Positions 9,634-21,494 of a DNA stretch of 64,000 nt are shown in pieces. How positions within the stretch are numbered: position 1 is the stretch's first letter; the number at the start of each line of letters is the position of its first letter. Source of the stretch: Mesostigma viride (lineage: Eukaryota > Streptophyta > Mesostigmatophyceae > Mesostigmatales > Mesostigmataceae); NCBI GenBank assembly GCA_009746045.1, contig RPFO01000225.1:1554454-1618453 (forward strand). Reading direction: 5' to 3'. The notes under the pieces were generated by a model. The model was not told where the DNA came from. It made no database searches and worked only from the letters and a program-made list of their open reading frames with translations. The translations under genes were made by a program, and so were the position numbers.

Positions 9634-12600
9634 CACAACGGTACGAGCCGCGCCAAAATCTGCCCTCGTAAGCGGTACCCGAAAAGTGGCGCCAAATGCG
9701 ATTTTTGGTGTGCGCGTGCACGAAAGTGACCGAATTCCGGGCGACAGGCATGGCGGTCTGGCAGGCGATGCTGAGCGTCTATAAAGGCACTATCAAGGCT
9801 GAAATTTTACGATTATCCTCCTAAGGTGTTATTCGATCCACCACTGTTTTTTTTTCGCCATAAAATTTGCGGAATCGAACAGCATGTTGCGTCATTCATA
9901 GGTGGGTGCCTGAATGGTCGCAGATTTTCTCTCGACCCCACCTGACCGCAGCAAAAAAATTTCCCGATGAAGTGCGCCCTAAGATCGGGGTTTCCATCAT
10001 AAACGATGCATTTTTTAATTCTAAAGACTTTGACCGAACGACTTTCTTCATTACCGCTGCAATTTTTTTTTCCTGAGCTACCGCATATTTCCGACCAATT
10101 TCAAGGCTGCGTCAGGCTTGGCAGACCCATACTTCGTATATATCTGCGTTTGCCCCGAACGTCATGTTTAATGCAGGCTTTGTGGACTCTAAAGACGCCC
10201 ACGATGTTGGGGCTTTTATCAGCCTCTGGACATGCACAAACTGCGGTCAGCAGGTGAATGCCGGAACGAGTTTCTGCGGCGGGGTGTGCGAAACAGACAT
10301 CAAGCGCACGGCAGACATGGATACCTCCGAGCGGTATGTTCCCTTATTCAAATCTACGGGCCAATTCACTCCTTGTTGAATCCCTGACCTTGTCACGGAT
10401 GAATATGTTACCAGTTCCCCATCCCGGAGTTTCTCTTTTGGTCATCTTCTTATCTTACGGGAGGTGCGTCATGAATCGTATAGCGAGCTACGGTTTCATG
10501 GCGAGCCTTTTCTTCACATCAGCGACGTACAGGTTACCTTACAGGCTAGGGATGTCAAGGAATTCTTCACACGGATATTAGGGAGGGTGCATTACGGGCT
10601 GGCTGGCAGCCTTGCAGCGCTATTGCCGCCGATGGCAATGATTTGCAGGCAGGGCTATGGATCACAAAGCTGTTGCTTTGCTCTAGTTGTTCATGCTGCA
10701 ATTTATTGGCATTGTGCTCACGGCAAGTAATGTTGCATGACATGGTTGACCACGAAGATTGATGGAAAACCTAGAAGCAATTGGTGGCTTTCTTGGATGC
10801 TCAATGGCTTCACATGCTTGTGAGTCCATAAAACCCACTGTATACGTGCCCACCGTCTCTAAGCTGAAAGCATCTGCCTTAAACAAGCATCTTAAGACAT
10901 GCATGCACATGAGAACTGTCATGGTTTGTGGAGAGGGTGGCATATTGCGTGAGAGCGGAGAGAGGACAGTGGCCGGGCTAGGCCAGCTACCTGTGCTGCC
11001 ACAGGACCGGGCGGCAAACACCGATGCACAAGCTGCCTTACACACCAGCACCCAAGCTGCCTTCATACCCCTGAATGATGAGCAGAGGGCATCCTGGACG
11101 GCCGCATCCATGCAGTTCATGCAGTTCAGGCTGTGCGTGCTGGCCAAGGGCACGGGTAAATGAGCCAATGGCGGGCTATTATTACGCACGCTGCAACCAG
11201 CGCCAATGAAGCAACCCAAGCCTGCCCTCCTGACAGGTATGTGTGTTTTGTTTTCTCATGTCGTGTGCACAACCAGCAATCCTTTATTTCCCTATGATGC
11301 ATGTTTGCGGAATTCTGGCAACCTGGCACATGGCCAAACTCCTCAATGTCAGGGCTGGGCGGGGTTGTTTGTCAAGCGGATAGACACACGCACATGCTCA
11401 ACACCTCTTGCTCCAATGCCACTGCCACTCACCCAGAAACTCAGGCACAACCACGCACGATCGCTAAGCTGCTAGCCAGAATCGCAGTCCTCACCAAAGT
11501 GAGGGATGGGGCACCAGCTAGTTTGACAGTCTGGCTGAGGACGTGCAGGAGTTGAATGACATATCTGAAGCAAGTAGTCACGGATGGCTTGGAGAAACAT
11601 GGTGAAGCATGCATGGGCATGCATCTCATGTTGACAAGGGCCAGAGCAAGAGCATGAGCACGATGCATGTGCCTATGTGAGGCCATTGGGCTTGCACTAT
11701 CTGTTGAAGACAACTGCGGTATGGTGGCCAAGCGGCTCACCGGGGATGTGCAGTGGCTTCTTCATGCTAGGTATGATGGCGGCCAAGTGCAGTCCTTTGG
11801 TGGCACATTTCAAGCCGGCAACCTCGAGGTAGCAACTGAGCAGTGTATGAGCTGTCTGGCTATGCACCACAGCGCTGGCTGAGGAGATCTAGTCCAACTT
11901 GGAAGCTGCGTTGCCAGCAACGTGGGCCCCTATAACAGAGACAGGGACATGGGGATATCCATGGTGATGCAGAGGACCATGTGTGGCAACCTTGGTCAGG
12001 CGGGCCGGTTGCCAAGGGATGTGCTGCTACCGAATCAAGGCGCACAAAACACATCGCAACCATGCCGACGGCCGAGATGCCTGGCATGATTAGATTATTA
12101 CATTGCCAAGCTGAGTTTGCGACTACCGTGCATGCTGTGGGTTTGAACTGATCATGCTAGCCAACGTGACAGCTGGCAGTTCTTATGTCTAACAAGCCCC
12201 TTCTTGAAAATTGCCTTAGTATGGCCGTATGCACATATATACAACCATGTCTAGCCACTGTTCATGTTCATATATCTTTGTCTATGTGTCACAAAAGTTG
12301 TGTTATATTATCTGTGCAAGGTCTGAACAGTTAGCAACACAGTTGGTGGGAGTTGGCCATACCGTTACTAAAGAACTTTGCATCCAAGGTTGAGTGATTA
12401 GCTGGAAACTGGCAGGTGTTGCATGGACCAGTGAACCCAATGACACTTGATGGACCTGAAGTTTTGTGCAATGTCTGAAATGACATGATGATTAACATGC
12501 GCGCTTGTTTTCAGCCTCAACTGAGCACATCTTGCATGGGAAACTGCAAGAAATGTGGCGGAAATGCAAAAAACGCACATTTTTGCTCACATTTGCTAGC

Positions 12601-13256
12601 GAGCTGTCAATGAATGAAGTACAACAGACCTGGATTTTTGTGCAATGTCTACAATGATGATATTTAATATGCTTGCAAGTTTCCAGCCCCAACTGAGCAC
12701 ATCTTGTATGAAAACTGTCATGAAATGTGTGAAAAAAACGCGAAAAACGCGCATTTTTGCTAGCATTTGGTGGCATTTTGTTACCAAATACAGTACGATG
12801 GACCTGATTTTTTGTGCCATGTCTACATTTATGATGTGTAACGTGATTGCAAATTTCCAGCCTCGACTGAACACATCTTCCATGGAAACTGCTATGAGAT
12901 GTGGTGAAACGGTGCGTTTTTGCTAGCATTTGGTGGCAGTTTGTCACCAAATGAGGTCAGATGACCATGGGACCTGGTGCACAGTTGGTAGACATGAGCA
13001 TAAGCCTACATGCAAACAGCCAGGTCAGGAGCTCTTTATTTGCATATCAAATTGTATTTGTTTGTATTAAAATCTGGAAAGTTGCTAAAAATAGACATGC
13101 CAAAAATAGACCAACTGATGTCGGAAAATTCTGGAAAGTCAAATTCCTTTTACTGGTGTCATGGACATGCTGCCTACCAATATCTAGCATGTTTGGACTC
13201 AATTTGCTCCTTGTAGGGCTTATAAGGGCATTTTTTGGCACTTTCATACCGTTGTG
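9634..13256. mobile_element. CACTA-like DNA transposon inserted in E2 ORF3
   Basis: The termini are inverted: CACAACGGTACGAG... on the left, and the reverse complement of the right end reads CACAACGGTATGAA..., with GCCAAAA following in both. CAC(A/T)(A/G) ends fit the CACTA/EnSpm group. The flanks share only AC, a 2-bp duplication, in a repetitive target. Inside are degenerate stretches. 10759-11163 (+) is open for 134 codons with KLKASALNKHLKTCMH, vaguely zinc-finger-like, and 10164-10379 (+) has TCTNCGQQVNAGTSFCGG. Neither is a recognised transposase, so this copy is probably non-autonomous. Confidence 0.7.
12450..12960. repeat. Subterminal tandem repeat, three diverged units of ~170 bp
   Basis: The blocks tggacctg(a/g)..tttttgtgcaatgtct, then cagcctcaactgagcacatctt, then gcatttttgctagcatttg recur near 12450, 12628 and 12795. 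They lie in the right quarter of the CACTA-like element, where transposase-binding repeats are common. Open frames here on the minus strand are products of the repeat. Confidence 0.7.
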
Positions 13257-14015
13257 ACAACAGACTCAGGGGCCACAACAGACTCAGGGGCCACAGCAGA
13301 CTCAGGGGCCACTGTTGGTACCGGGACCACAGGCAGAGGTGAGGCGCTTACTGCTACGCCAGCGATGGAGCCGTTGCCAGCCGTGGGATTGGCGGCGCCA
13401 GGGGCTACAGCCGATTGAGTCATAAGCTTAAGCATTTGCTCCATAGTAGAGCACAACCGGTCGATCCGCTTGTTATCATGATCGGCCAAGTCGCTTGGGC
13501 TCGCGAGTGCAGGCATAGCATAACCGGATGGATCTGGTGACGGGTGGTAGACAGGATAACCAGCGGGCACCATTCCATAGCCACCATACGGTGAAGCCTG
13601 CGGAGTCCATGGCGGCGCCAACACATACCCGACTGGCTGTGACGGGCCGGGCTGCGCTTGTATCCACGGGGAGGGCTCCATGCTCGGGAGAGGGAGAACA
13701 CCTGGACCATCTGGACATGGTTGCTCAGGTTGGTACGCCTGCTCGTGGGAGGTCGGGTCGGCCTCAACCGGCCTAAGACTCAGCATGCGTGAACTCAGGG
13801 TTCTCCTCATACTCTTCTTCGAACTGGCCCTCTTCATACTGTTCCTCCTCATAATCCTCCTCCTCATAATGCTCCTCCTCATAATGCTCCTCCTCATAAT
13901 GCTCCTCCGGTTCAGAGCCCGATTCTTCCTCAATCGGTACTTTCACGGGGACGCTTCCGCCCGGATTGCGTGGCGGGCTGGGGTTCCTCTGCGGTTCTTT
14001 GCCGCGTGGTGACAT
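13257..14015 (-). pseudogene. E2 ORF3 N-terminal part with EEHYEE repeats
   Basis: The first good ATG is 14015, about 60 bp after the pol stop on the same strand. The start (MSPRGKEPQRNPSPPRNPGG) is basic and Pro-rich, followed by an acidic run of EEHYEE-type repeats (13800-13905). That frame stops near 13771. A neighbouring frame then continues with Pro/Tyr-rich sequence, a possible short helix (NKRIDRLCSTMEQMLKLMTQ) and VAPESVV repeats up to the CACTA-like insertion. One frameshift near 13780 would unite both, giving a protein of about 700 residues with the C-terminal half at 8293-9633. The family is unknown. Confidence 0.55.
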
Positions 14016-14075
14016 CTGTTGACATGGGAGGGGACAACCAACCGAACGCACAACAATCCAGGAACTTCTGTAAGC

Positions 14076-16220
14076 TTACTTGTTTTTGAGAGAGGCCTTG
14101 TATTCAGACAACAGACGGGCACACCCTTCCAACTCTTTCTCGGAGAACCAACTGTTCTCTACATCTGTCCTGGAATACATCCATTTGACGCGGTATTGGC
14201 GGAGGTTTCCGCGACCCTTCTTGACGTCGCGGTGGCCAATGATTGCAGCCACTTCATCCTCCACGTCTCCCGTCTCCGGATTGTGTTCCAAGGGCGCCGG
14301 AGGGGTCTCCCGTCCCTGAAACGAACTCTGGTGGTAGAGCTTGAGTTGATTGCGGTGGAAAACACCGGAGGTGCCCCATGTTTCAGGGACAGCTACGCGA
14401 AAGGTGACATCACCGCGCTGCTCCACTACCTTATAGGGTCCAAGGAAGTGAGGGCGCAGTTTTACCTTGAGATCAGCTTCGACCTTGTGAGCAAAACGGC
14501 CGAGCTGGGGACCTTCTACCAGGACAAGATCGCCTACCTGAATAGGCGGAGTGCGACGGTCAAGGGAGGCGCGGATGCGGGCCATGTACTTCTGTCGAGC
14601 GGCACGATAGCCGATCACTGCGCTCTCATGGGACTTAACCATCTTACTCAACAGCTCATTCACTCCTTGAATGGTGCTGCGCTTGAGTGTAACCTGGGTA
14701 AGAAGGGGACTAGTCAGCAAATCCGTGGGAGTCAACGGGTGCTGTCCAGTATCGAGCAGAAAGGGGGTCATCCCATGAGCAGAGTGTGGAGAGTTGTTGA
14801 GGGAGAACTCTATGAGGGGTAAGTAATCCTCCCAATCACCACCATCACTACTCACGTAATGCTTGAGGGCCTCCTCAACCACACGGTTAAGACGCTCAAC
14901 CAGATGGGAGGACGAACTGTAATAGGCGGTGCCAAGGTTTACTTTGGTGCCCAAGGCTGCGAAGAACTCTTGCCAGAAAGAGGCAGTGAACAGCTTATCA
15001 CGATCAGCAATGAACTGCCTGCTAAGACCATGATATCTGAAAACGTTCTGCAGGTATAATAGGGCACAGTCACGGGAGGTGAGGGTCAAGGGACATGGCA
15101 CCAAGTGGCAGCGCCTAGTAAGGCGATCCACAAAAACAAGGATCTGAGCATTGCCCTTAGGGGACTTCTTAAATGGGCCTACGAAGTCCATCATAATGCT
15201 GTCCCACGGGCGCAATGGGTCAGGGATCTCTTGGGGCTCCGCTTGGGACCCGGTATTACGGGGCTTCATAATCTGACAAGACTGGCACGTACGAACGTAT
15301 TCCTCGGCGTCGCGACGCATATGTGGCCAGTAGTACGACCGGCGGAGGATCTCCACTAGGCGCTGGGAGCCCTTGTGACCGCCCAGAGCAGCGTCATGGA
15401 GCTCGTAAAGAAGGGATGGGCGACATAAGGCTGGAACGTACAATTTCCACGCTTCAGACGGGAGCTGGACGTACAGAAAACCTCCCTCGAACCGACAAGG
15501 ATAGTCTCCCATCCGTTGGGGGTGAGCAGCTACAGCGGCTTGTGCCTCTGGCTCGGTTACTGTGAAACGACTAATCAGCCGCTCAAGGTCAGAGTCAGGC
15601 ATGGCGACGTCGGTGTCGGCTTTTGGCTTGAAAACGTCAGCCGCAGCCTTACCGAATAATAGGGGCTCCCCCACAGGTTCTAAAGGTTTATAAACCTGTT
15701 TGGCCACATGACACAGAGGGACGCGCAAAAGTTTTTGAATCTCTGGGTCAGATCCCTCCCCCCCTACCGGAGGTATAGACCTGCCCTCAGGCGCAAGAGG
15801 ACAGTAGGACTGCAAGTCGGGCAGGGCCATGGGGACATGAAATATGTCATGATATTCCTCGGTGTCCGGGGTAGCACCATAGGATGGTACAATTGGGATA
15901 GGAGAGGGGACCACCGTGGTATTCAGCACGTCCATGTCAGAGTAAAAGAAATAGTCAGAGCGCCGGGACAGCGCGTCTGGGACAATGTTTTCAGCCCCCT
16001 TTACATATTGGATTTTAAAAGGGGCAAACTGGGCTAGAAATTCCAGCCAACGGGCCATGCGGGGCACCAGATTGGGTTGTGTCAGCACGTGTGTTAAAGG
16101 GCGGTGGTCCGTATGAATTATCAGGCGATACGGGTCTGCCTCATTGGTCTCACTCAAGGCCACATCAAATTGCGCGCCCAGCAGATGGTGTTTCCACGTA
16201 TGGCAGCAGTAAACGAGAGC
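14076..16220 (-). CDS. E2 pol C-terminal part: RNase H end, integrase and chromodomain
   Basis: This is open from the E3 insertion point to the stop at 14076. It starts mid RNase H (VYCCHTWKHHLLGAQF, HTDHRPLTH, VPDALSRR). Integrase follows with an HHCC zinc site (ELHDAALGGHKGS ... CQSC). Its core has the catalytic triad: D in IMMDFVGPF, D in FIADRDKLF, and E in HLVERLNR, with 35 residues between the last two. The last ~60 residues form a chromodomain (RQYRVKWMYSRTDVENSWFS), which in chromoviruses steers integration to marked chromatin. No stop interrupts this half, so it looks functional apart from the upstream insertion. Confidence 0.92.
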   Translation of the reverse strand, partial: ALVYCCHTWKHHLLGAQFDVALSETNEADPYRLIIHTDHRPLTHVLTQPNLVPRMARWLEFLAQFAPFKIQYVKGAENIVPDALSRRSDYFFYSDMDVLNTTVVPSPIPIVPSYGATPDTEEYHDIFHVPMALPDLQSYCPLAPEGRSIPPVGGEGSDPEIQKLLRVPLCHVAKQVYKPLEPVGEPLLFGKAAADVFKPKADTDVAMPDSDLERLISRFTVTEPEAQAAVAAHPQRMGDYPCRFEGGFLYVQLPSEAWKLYVPALCRPSLLYELHDAALGGHKGSQRLVEILRRSYYWPHMRRDAEEYVRTCQSCQIMKPRNTGSQAEPQEIPDPLRPWDSIMMDFVGPFKKSPKGNAQILVFVDRLTRRCHLVPCPLTLTSRDCALLYLQNVFRYHGLSRQFIADRDKLFTASFWQEFFAALGTKVNLGTAYYSSSSHLVERLNRVVEEALKHYVSSDGGDWEDYLPLIEFSLNNSPHSAHGMTPFLLDTGQHPLTPTDLLTSPLLTQVTLKRSTIQGVNELLSKMVKSHESAVIGYRAARQKYMARIRASLDRRTPPIQVGDLVLVEGPQLGRFAHKVEADLKVKLRPHFLGPYKVVEQRGDVTFRVAVPETWGTSGVFHRNQLKLYHQSSFQGRETPPAPLEHNPETGDVEDEVAAIIGHRDVKKGRGNLRQYRVKWMYSRTDVENSWFSEKELEGCARLLSEYKASLKNK
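16216..16220. repeat. Target-site duplication AGAGC, left copy (E3)
   Basis: AGAGC precedes the E3 left LTR and recurs at 32307-32311 just after the right LTR. Collapsing one copy restores the E2 RNase H frame. Confidence 0.92.
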
Positions 16221-16950
16221 TGTAACAGAATAAAATGGTGGTCTCTGCTCCACTAAATGCACAGATCTTTTACCTCCTGTCATTAAAGACAGAACGGACT
16301 TATCAAACCCCAAGAGACAGAGGAGATTCCTAGCACTCTCCAGGAATCGTAGAGGGTGGTCGTTTCCCGTCTAGAGGCCTCTCCTACGAGACGGTACTTA
16401 CGCGATAGAGAGCGGTGGTTCCCTTTTGGTCGGGCGTCTCTCTGCTTGTTCATACAGACACAAGACTTCCTGTCTATCGGATATGGCTGTCCAATAACAG
16501 GGCCTGAAGTGAGCATGTTTGGTTATTAGAAATAACTTCACATAATTGGGGGTATCCGCGTGATGGCTATGGTGACAAACAGGCAAAGCTTATGTCCCCG
16601 CCGACACAGAGGAGTCCAACGCAATCCTACAGGTCTCAGCCAATCAGAACACAGATGAACCGGTAAGGTTCTCTCTCTATATGCTTTACACCCCTAACTT
16701 ACGAAAGATACTAACTGACATCAGTCAGATTACACATAGATTCCAAGGTACTGTCCCGTACCGTCCAGGGCCCAACACAAAGGACCATCAAAAGGGCACT
16801 CCGCATATAAGTCCCAAAAAGTCAAGTCAGGCCAGGAATCATTACACTTTGGCCGTACAAAAGACTCAGCCATTTACACTGAACGCTGAACTCCAAGTTC
16901 ACGTCCACTTGGATGTAACAGTATACACACTGTCAGAAAATACTGTTACA
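16221..16950 (-). repeat. E3 3' LTR (730 bp)
   Basis: It begins TGTAACAGAAT and ends ACTGTTACA. It is identical to 31573-32306 by eye except for four missing bases near 16917. A polypurine tract follows internally. Confidence 0.93.
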
Positions 16951-16964
16951 TTCCTCCCCCCAAG
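16951..16964 (-). other. E3 polypurine tract
   Basis: The minus strand reads CTTGGGGGGAGGAA directly before the 3' LTR, which fixes the orientation of E3. Confidence 0.75.
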
Positions 16965-18978
16965 AACAGAGCTACCAGCTCTGCCAAACAGACCAGTCGC
17001 ATGACTGCCAGCATCCCCACAGGCCTCAAGTCTCCGCCAACATGGCATCATTGACCCTGCAAGGATCTGAGTCTATGGACAAAGGAAATGGTCTGCAAAT
17101 CACAGGCTGGCCGCATGACCCAGTTATCCCTCCAGGCCTTAAGTCTCGACCACAAAGGCGTCATCAACCCTCTTGGGAACTGAGTTCATGGGCAAGACTC
17201 ACAGCCTGAACACATAACACACAACCTACCTGGGGAGGAAGTTGTCACACTACCACAAAACTCAAAAACACAGAAATCACACAAAATAAAACCCAAAACT
17301 CTAAACCAACTACTGTCTTCTCCTGGGACTCCAGCCAGAGAAAAGACGAAATGGTACTAGTCTCGTCTTTAACTCCTACCAAAGAAAAGACCCAGGTACT
17401 CTGCAGGTTCATTATTGTCATCACAACTGATATCAACCAAGGCAGGTGAAAGGAACAACTGCCTTAAAGCTGAAGACTCAAAAAGTCTGAAAACAGGACT
17501 GGAACTGGAACTGGAACTGGAACTGGAACTGGAACTGGAACTGGAACTGGAATTGGAACTGGAAATAGCAACTGGAAGCAGATCTGGAATTGGAAAAAGA
17601 ACTGGAACTGGATCTGCTGGTACAGGAAGTGTCTTCTAAAGAAAGGCAAGCATGGCCTCAAAAGACACATAAGCAGAGAATAAGGAACCGCAGTGTTGAG
17701 AGGGCTCACTCATGGAATCCGCCATGCCCATCACAGTAAGCATCATAACAGATTCTCTCTGCATATCCCACTAGCAACAAAGATTGCGCCATATCTGCAC
17801 ATCCCAAACTGGATCCATAGAAAGTAGGTAGACTGCACCAAGTCCACGCGTCCAAGACAAGGTCTACCACAACTGGATCAGTGCAAGCACGTAGTAAAAA
17901 CTGATCTCCAAAATCTGGCCACCCCAGATTCTCCAACCCATCCAAATCTGGCCACTCCAGATTTTCCATCCCATGCAAATCTGGCCACTCCAGATTCTCC
18001 ATCCGAGGTCCACATTCTGGATTGCAGGTCAAACACTGGATCGGCTCCAAGAAGGAAAACTGCAGCAGGAAGACGTCTCTGGATGTCAAGCACTGGAAGC
18101 AGAACTTGCTAACCAAAGCACGCTGACCACAGCTTTAATGTAGACCAGAGGCCCAGAACTGAAAGACAGAAATGTCCTTAATTAAGGCCCTCAGTCAGGT
18201 GACCACAGCTTAAGTCTGCCACGAAGGCACAGGTCACCAGGACAGAATGGGATCTATGAGGTAACAAAAGAAGAAACTGAAAATCCCAATCAGTTTCATA
18301 GGCAAATAGTGATGTCCATCTGCCATAGACCTCATAGATCTCCTCCCCTCTAAGACAAGACGCAGGGGCTAGGGTGAGGGAAAGCCTGCGGCCACATCTC
18401 AACCCACAAACAAGTGGCCCTAAATGAACAAGGCACACGCATCAGTCTCTCTCAACTGGAATGGTGAGAGCAACCATCGATCTTGGAACGACTCAGGTTA
18501 CCCAAGACCGCGACCATCATCAAGGCTCAATGCATCACTCAGTGCCAAGAGTGAGTGACACCTTAGACCAAGGCAATTCAGCACATGATTGATCATGCAG
18601 AGCCATGGTCCAATTACTCAACAGCTGGTAAACTGGAGACAACCAGCACGTAAGCGTATTCATTCATCTGGCCGCCTCGGGTAAACTGGAAACAACCAGA
18701 AGGCACTGGCCAAACAGAGGTACTGTCTCTGCATGGTGAACTGGATACCACCAGCAGACAAACTCGTTCCCAAATCTGCCACTGATTAACTGGATGCAAT
18801 CAGCAGGCATACTGCCAACAATCTGCCAACGGCGTGGTCACAGGACAGTCATGGGTTAGTCACAGGAAGGGGGATGGGGCCAGCCAACCCTGTCAAGGTG
18901 TAGGGGTGAGGGCATCTCAAACCCACAAGACAATAAGGTCAGATAGACTCCCTCCATAAGATGTTCCTGTGAGACCAC
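16965..18978 (-). other. E3 internal region, 3' side, non-coding with short repeats
   Basis: Small open frames only, none recognised. 17497-17560 is a (CTGGAA)n hexanucleotide run. 17905-18010 holds about three copies of a ~37-bp unit, aatctggccactccagatt.... 18625-18810 has four spaced copies of (t)aactgga-N-caaccagca, each able to fold as a small CTGG/CCAG hairpin. 18230-18440 resembles 55210-55440 in E4. Confidence 0.6.
17497..17560. repeat. (CTGGAA)n microsatellite
   Basis: About ten consecutive hexanucleotide units with late t/a interruptions, inside E3. Confidence 0.95.
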
Positions 18979-19676
18979 AGTTAACGTTCCTAGCAAACGC
19001 AATGTGAAGGATATGGTTGCAATGCAGCAATGTGTGAATATGGTTGGAAACGGAGCTTTGTTAAAATTGGATAATGTTACAGCGCTCACACACTTGAGGC
19101 TTGTACACGCGTTTGCCAAGTCAAGGCAACACACGTGAGGCAGGCTCGCAAGAGATGCCCAATTGGCACTGGCCTATTGTTTATATACTTGTGCACTGTG
19201 CTTGCTAGTCCTGAGCAACCTAAGAGGTATGCTCAGTAATAACACTCCCGGTACAGTATTCACTACCTGTACAGCGCCCAGTTCCTATACAGTAGGTCTT
19301 CCATACAGGCACAGTGACCACAGAGTACAGTCACCACAGTGATTATTGCATCTGCACCTAGAAGTCCAGGACTAGGCCTGCGGTACCAACAGACCACAGG
19401 TTAAGGTTCCTATTTCCTGCGTACGACGTATTAATCCAATACCGTCGTAGGTAGAGCACCTAATTCCTGTCAGCCCAGGAATTACTGTCGACCCCATATG
19501 CCGTCGGCAAATATTCACGTCCGACTTAGAAGAACAGCCGGTTCGCGCTCGCGCGCGACCGGGAAGTCGGAACGCCATAACTTTCTTGATACTTGTCGGA
19601 ATGAACTCGTTCCGGTGCCGCTGGAATCGCAGAGAAATGCCGAATCAGGATCACGCCAATGCGCTTGGCGTTAACT
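18979..19676 (-). repeat. Copia 3' LTR (698 bp)
   Basis: It starts AGTTAACGTTCC and ends GGCGTTAACT. The ends are AG...CT rather than TG...CA, defined by the ACCAC duplication. It carries 19 bp near 19431-19449 that the 5' copy lacks, between short repeats cgacgta and cgtcgta. Confidence 0.9.
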
Positions 19677-19694
19677 CCAATCCTTTCTTTTCTT
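19677..19694 (-). other. Copia polypurine tract
   Basis: The minus strand reads AAGAAAAGAAAGGATTGG immediately before the 3' LTR. Confidence 0.75.
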
Positions 19695-20424
19695 GAGCTG
19701 TAGCAGCTCACACAAGTCTACATACAAACACACACAATGGGTACTGGACATCCTCCCTCGACTACAAGTCACAACCCTCTGGGCGTGACAGTCACCTTGG
19801 ATTCCTTATTATATGTACATAGCACCCATATTGGCTCAGGAGCACAAACAAATTACAATGAGTCCCTATCCCTTCACGGGAGGCTCGTTGTGTTACCCAT
19901 GTACAAGAGGTTGGCCAACTGTGGCAGCCCATAGGTGTTCAGCTAAGAACTTGAGAAGTATGTACAACCTTCAGGACCTTAGGCGAAACCCCACAGATCA
20001 CCCACAACAGCTCATCAGAAAACATTGCTGACCCCCAGACGGGAGTCGGCGCCGGTCTGCTGCCCCTTATCGAACCAGACACAACATCTACGCGAAGCAC
20101 ATGCAAAACACAAGCTCCCATACTCGTTCCAACCGTGGAAAATCAGGGGACCTGTCGCCACCTCACCAGCATGGTGGATGGGTCAGCCAGTCCGTGAAAC
20201 TCCGCCTTAAGACGGCACCAGGGAATCGAACCCCGCCCACAAACCACAGATCTGGGGAAACCTCAGACTGAGATGAAAACCCCAGATAGACATCTCTCCA
20301 TCAGAGACAATGTCAGACATTCCCACACCAGAGACATGTCTCACCCCTCAAGGTGTGCTCAGGATTATGTACAATCAAGCTCCCAGCCTGATATCCAGAG
20401 ACTTAAGCACCCAGCTCTCAGCTT
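19695..20424 (-). other. Copia 3' non-coding region
   Basis: No convincing frame. The minus strand at 20221-20231 has a B-box-like GGGTTCGATTC, but no tRNA fold could be built around it. Confidence 0.4.
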
Positions 20425-20912
20425 TTAAACAGATAGACCGACTTGACAGTCAGCATTCATGAGCTTCCTCAGTACATTGTACTGGGCTGGGGCCTTGTGT
20501 GGCAGCTTTGTCAATGCATCAGCAGGGTTCTCCTCGCCAGGGATATGCTTCAAGTCAACCAAACTGGCCAACTCCTTCAGCAACAGATAATCCAGGTCCC
20601 GGCTTCGGGCCAGCTGCTTGTGAACAAACTGGACCATACCCATGCTGTCTGTTAGCAACAACGTCTCCATCTGCAAGGTCCAAGGGGTCACTGAAGCCAG
20701 CTCCAGCATTAACTCCTTTATGTACAGGCTGGACTGGATCCCCTCGCATATGGCCCTGCATTCTGCCACATCTGAACTGATACAGACCCTCTTCTGCAGT
20801 CTGCTGTACCAGCTGAACAAACTTGCCCTGCTCTGATAAAAAGCAAACAGAGCAGCAGATCTCCCCCTGACCTTGGTAACCTGGCGAGCATCCATGGAAC
20901 TGTCAACAAAGA
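20425..20912 (-). CDS. Copia RNase H, C-terminal end of pol
   Basis: It is open from the palindrome array to the stop at 20425. It has the copia RNase H layout: FVDSSMDARQVTKVRGRSAA (counterpart of YSDADWAGD...RSTSG), LFSWYSRLQKRVCISSDVAECRA with the catalytic Glu region, TDSMGMVQFVHK with an Asp, and the closing HIPGEENPADALTK. It would degrade RNA in the RNA-DNA hybrid. When the palindrome array and one AAGAT are removed in thought, the frame continues directly into RT at 22138-22581 without a shift, so the gene was intact at the time of that insertion. Confidence 0.85.
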
Positions 20913-21120
20913 TAGTTACGTTAAATAGTGCCGGAACCTTTTGCCGCCTGAGGCAAATCGGTCCGTAACACTATTTTGCCCGGAATAACCACTTCCGAGC
21001 ACCCAAGTTAATTCGGCCGAATTAACTTGGGTGCTCGGAAGTGGTTATTCCGGGCAAAATAGTGTTACGGACCGATTTGCCTCAGGCGGCAAAAGGTTCC
21101 GGCACTATTTAACGTAACTA
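20913..21120. repeat. Palindrome core 1 (perfect, 208 bp)
   Basis: Left and right arms are exact reverse complements about 21016/21017. The arms contain cctgaggc/gcctcagg near the ends. Confidence 0.95.
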
Positions 21121-21214
21121 AAACCTGGCCTCGTGGAGGGGGGACGAAGAGCCCGAGACATCCGCCTAGGCCGCTGAGCACGCACCACTAAATGCGCCGG
21201 AGCTGCCTCAGTGA

Positions 21215-21225
21215 GGATTCGAACC
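21215..21225 (-). promoter_or_regulatory. Pol III B-box-like motif in spacer 1
   Basis: The minus strand reads GGTTCGAATCC, an exact match to the tRNA B-box consensus. The same motif occurs on the plus strand at 21484-21494 and 21822-21832. No full tRNA cloverleaf is supported. Confidence 0.5.
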
Positions 21226-21250
21226 CCTGACCTCCAAGGTGCACAGGTTT

Positions 21251-21458
21251 TAGTTACGTTAAATAGTGCCGGAACCTTTTGCCGCCTGAGGCAAATCGGT
21301 CCGTAACACTATTTTGCCCGGAATAACCACTTCCGAGCACCCAAGTTCATTCGGCCGAATTAACTTGGGTGCTCGGAAGTGGTTATTCCGGGCAAAATAG
21401 TGTTCCGGCCCGATTTGCCTCAGTGGGCAAAAGGTTCCGGCACTATTTAACGTAACTA
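21251..21458. repeat. Palindrome core 2
   Basis: Same core with a few arm mismatches (ttcatt versus ttaatt, gttccggccc versus gttacggacc, cagtgggc versus caggcggc). Confidence 0.93.
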
Positions 21459-21483
21459 AAACCTGTGCACCTTGGAGGTCAGG

Positions 21484-21494
21484 GGTTCGAATCC
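21484..21494 (+). promoter_or_regulatory. Pol III B-box-like motif in spacer 2
   Basis: GGTTCGAATCC followed by tcactgaggca, whose ctgaggc pairs with gcctcag in the adjacent arm, as an acceptor stem would. The D and anticodon arms do not fold. Confidence 0.5.

Noticed and set aside
12492-12950. 152-codon minus-strand frame
   Set aside because: Product of the tandem repeat in the CACTA-like element; internal units repeat in the translation.
20216-20240. B-box-like sequence as part of a tRNA on the minus strand
   Set aside because: No A box or cloverleaf at the right distance.
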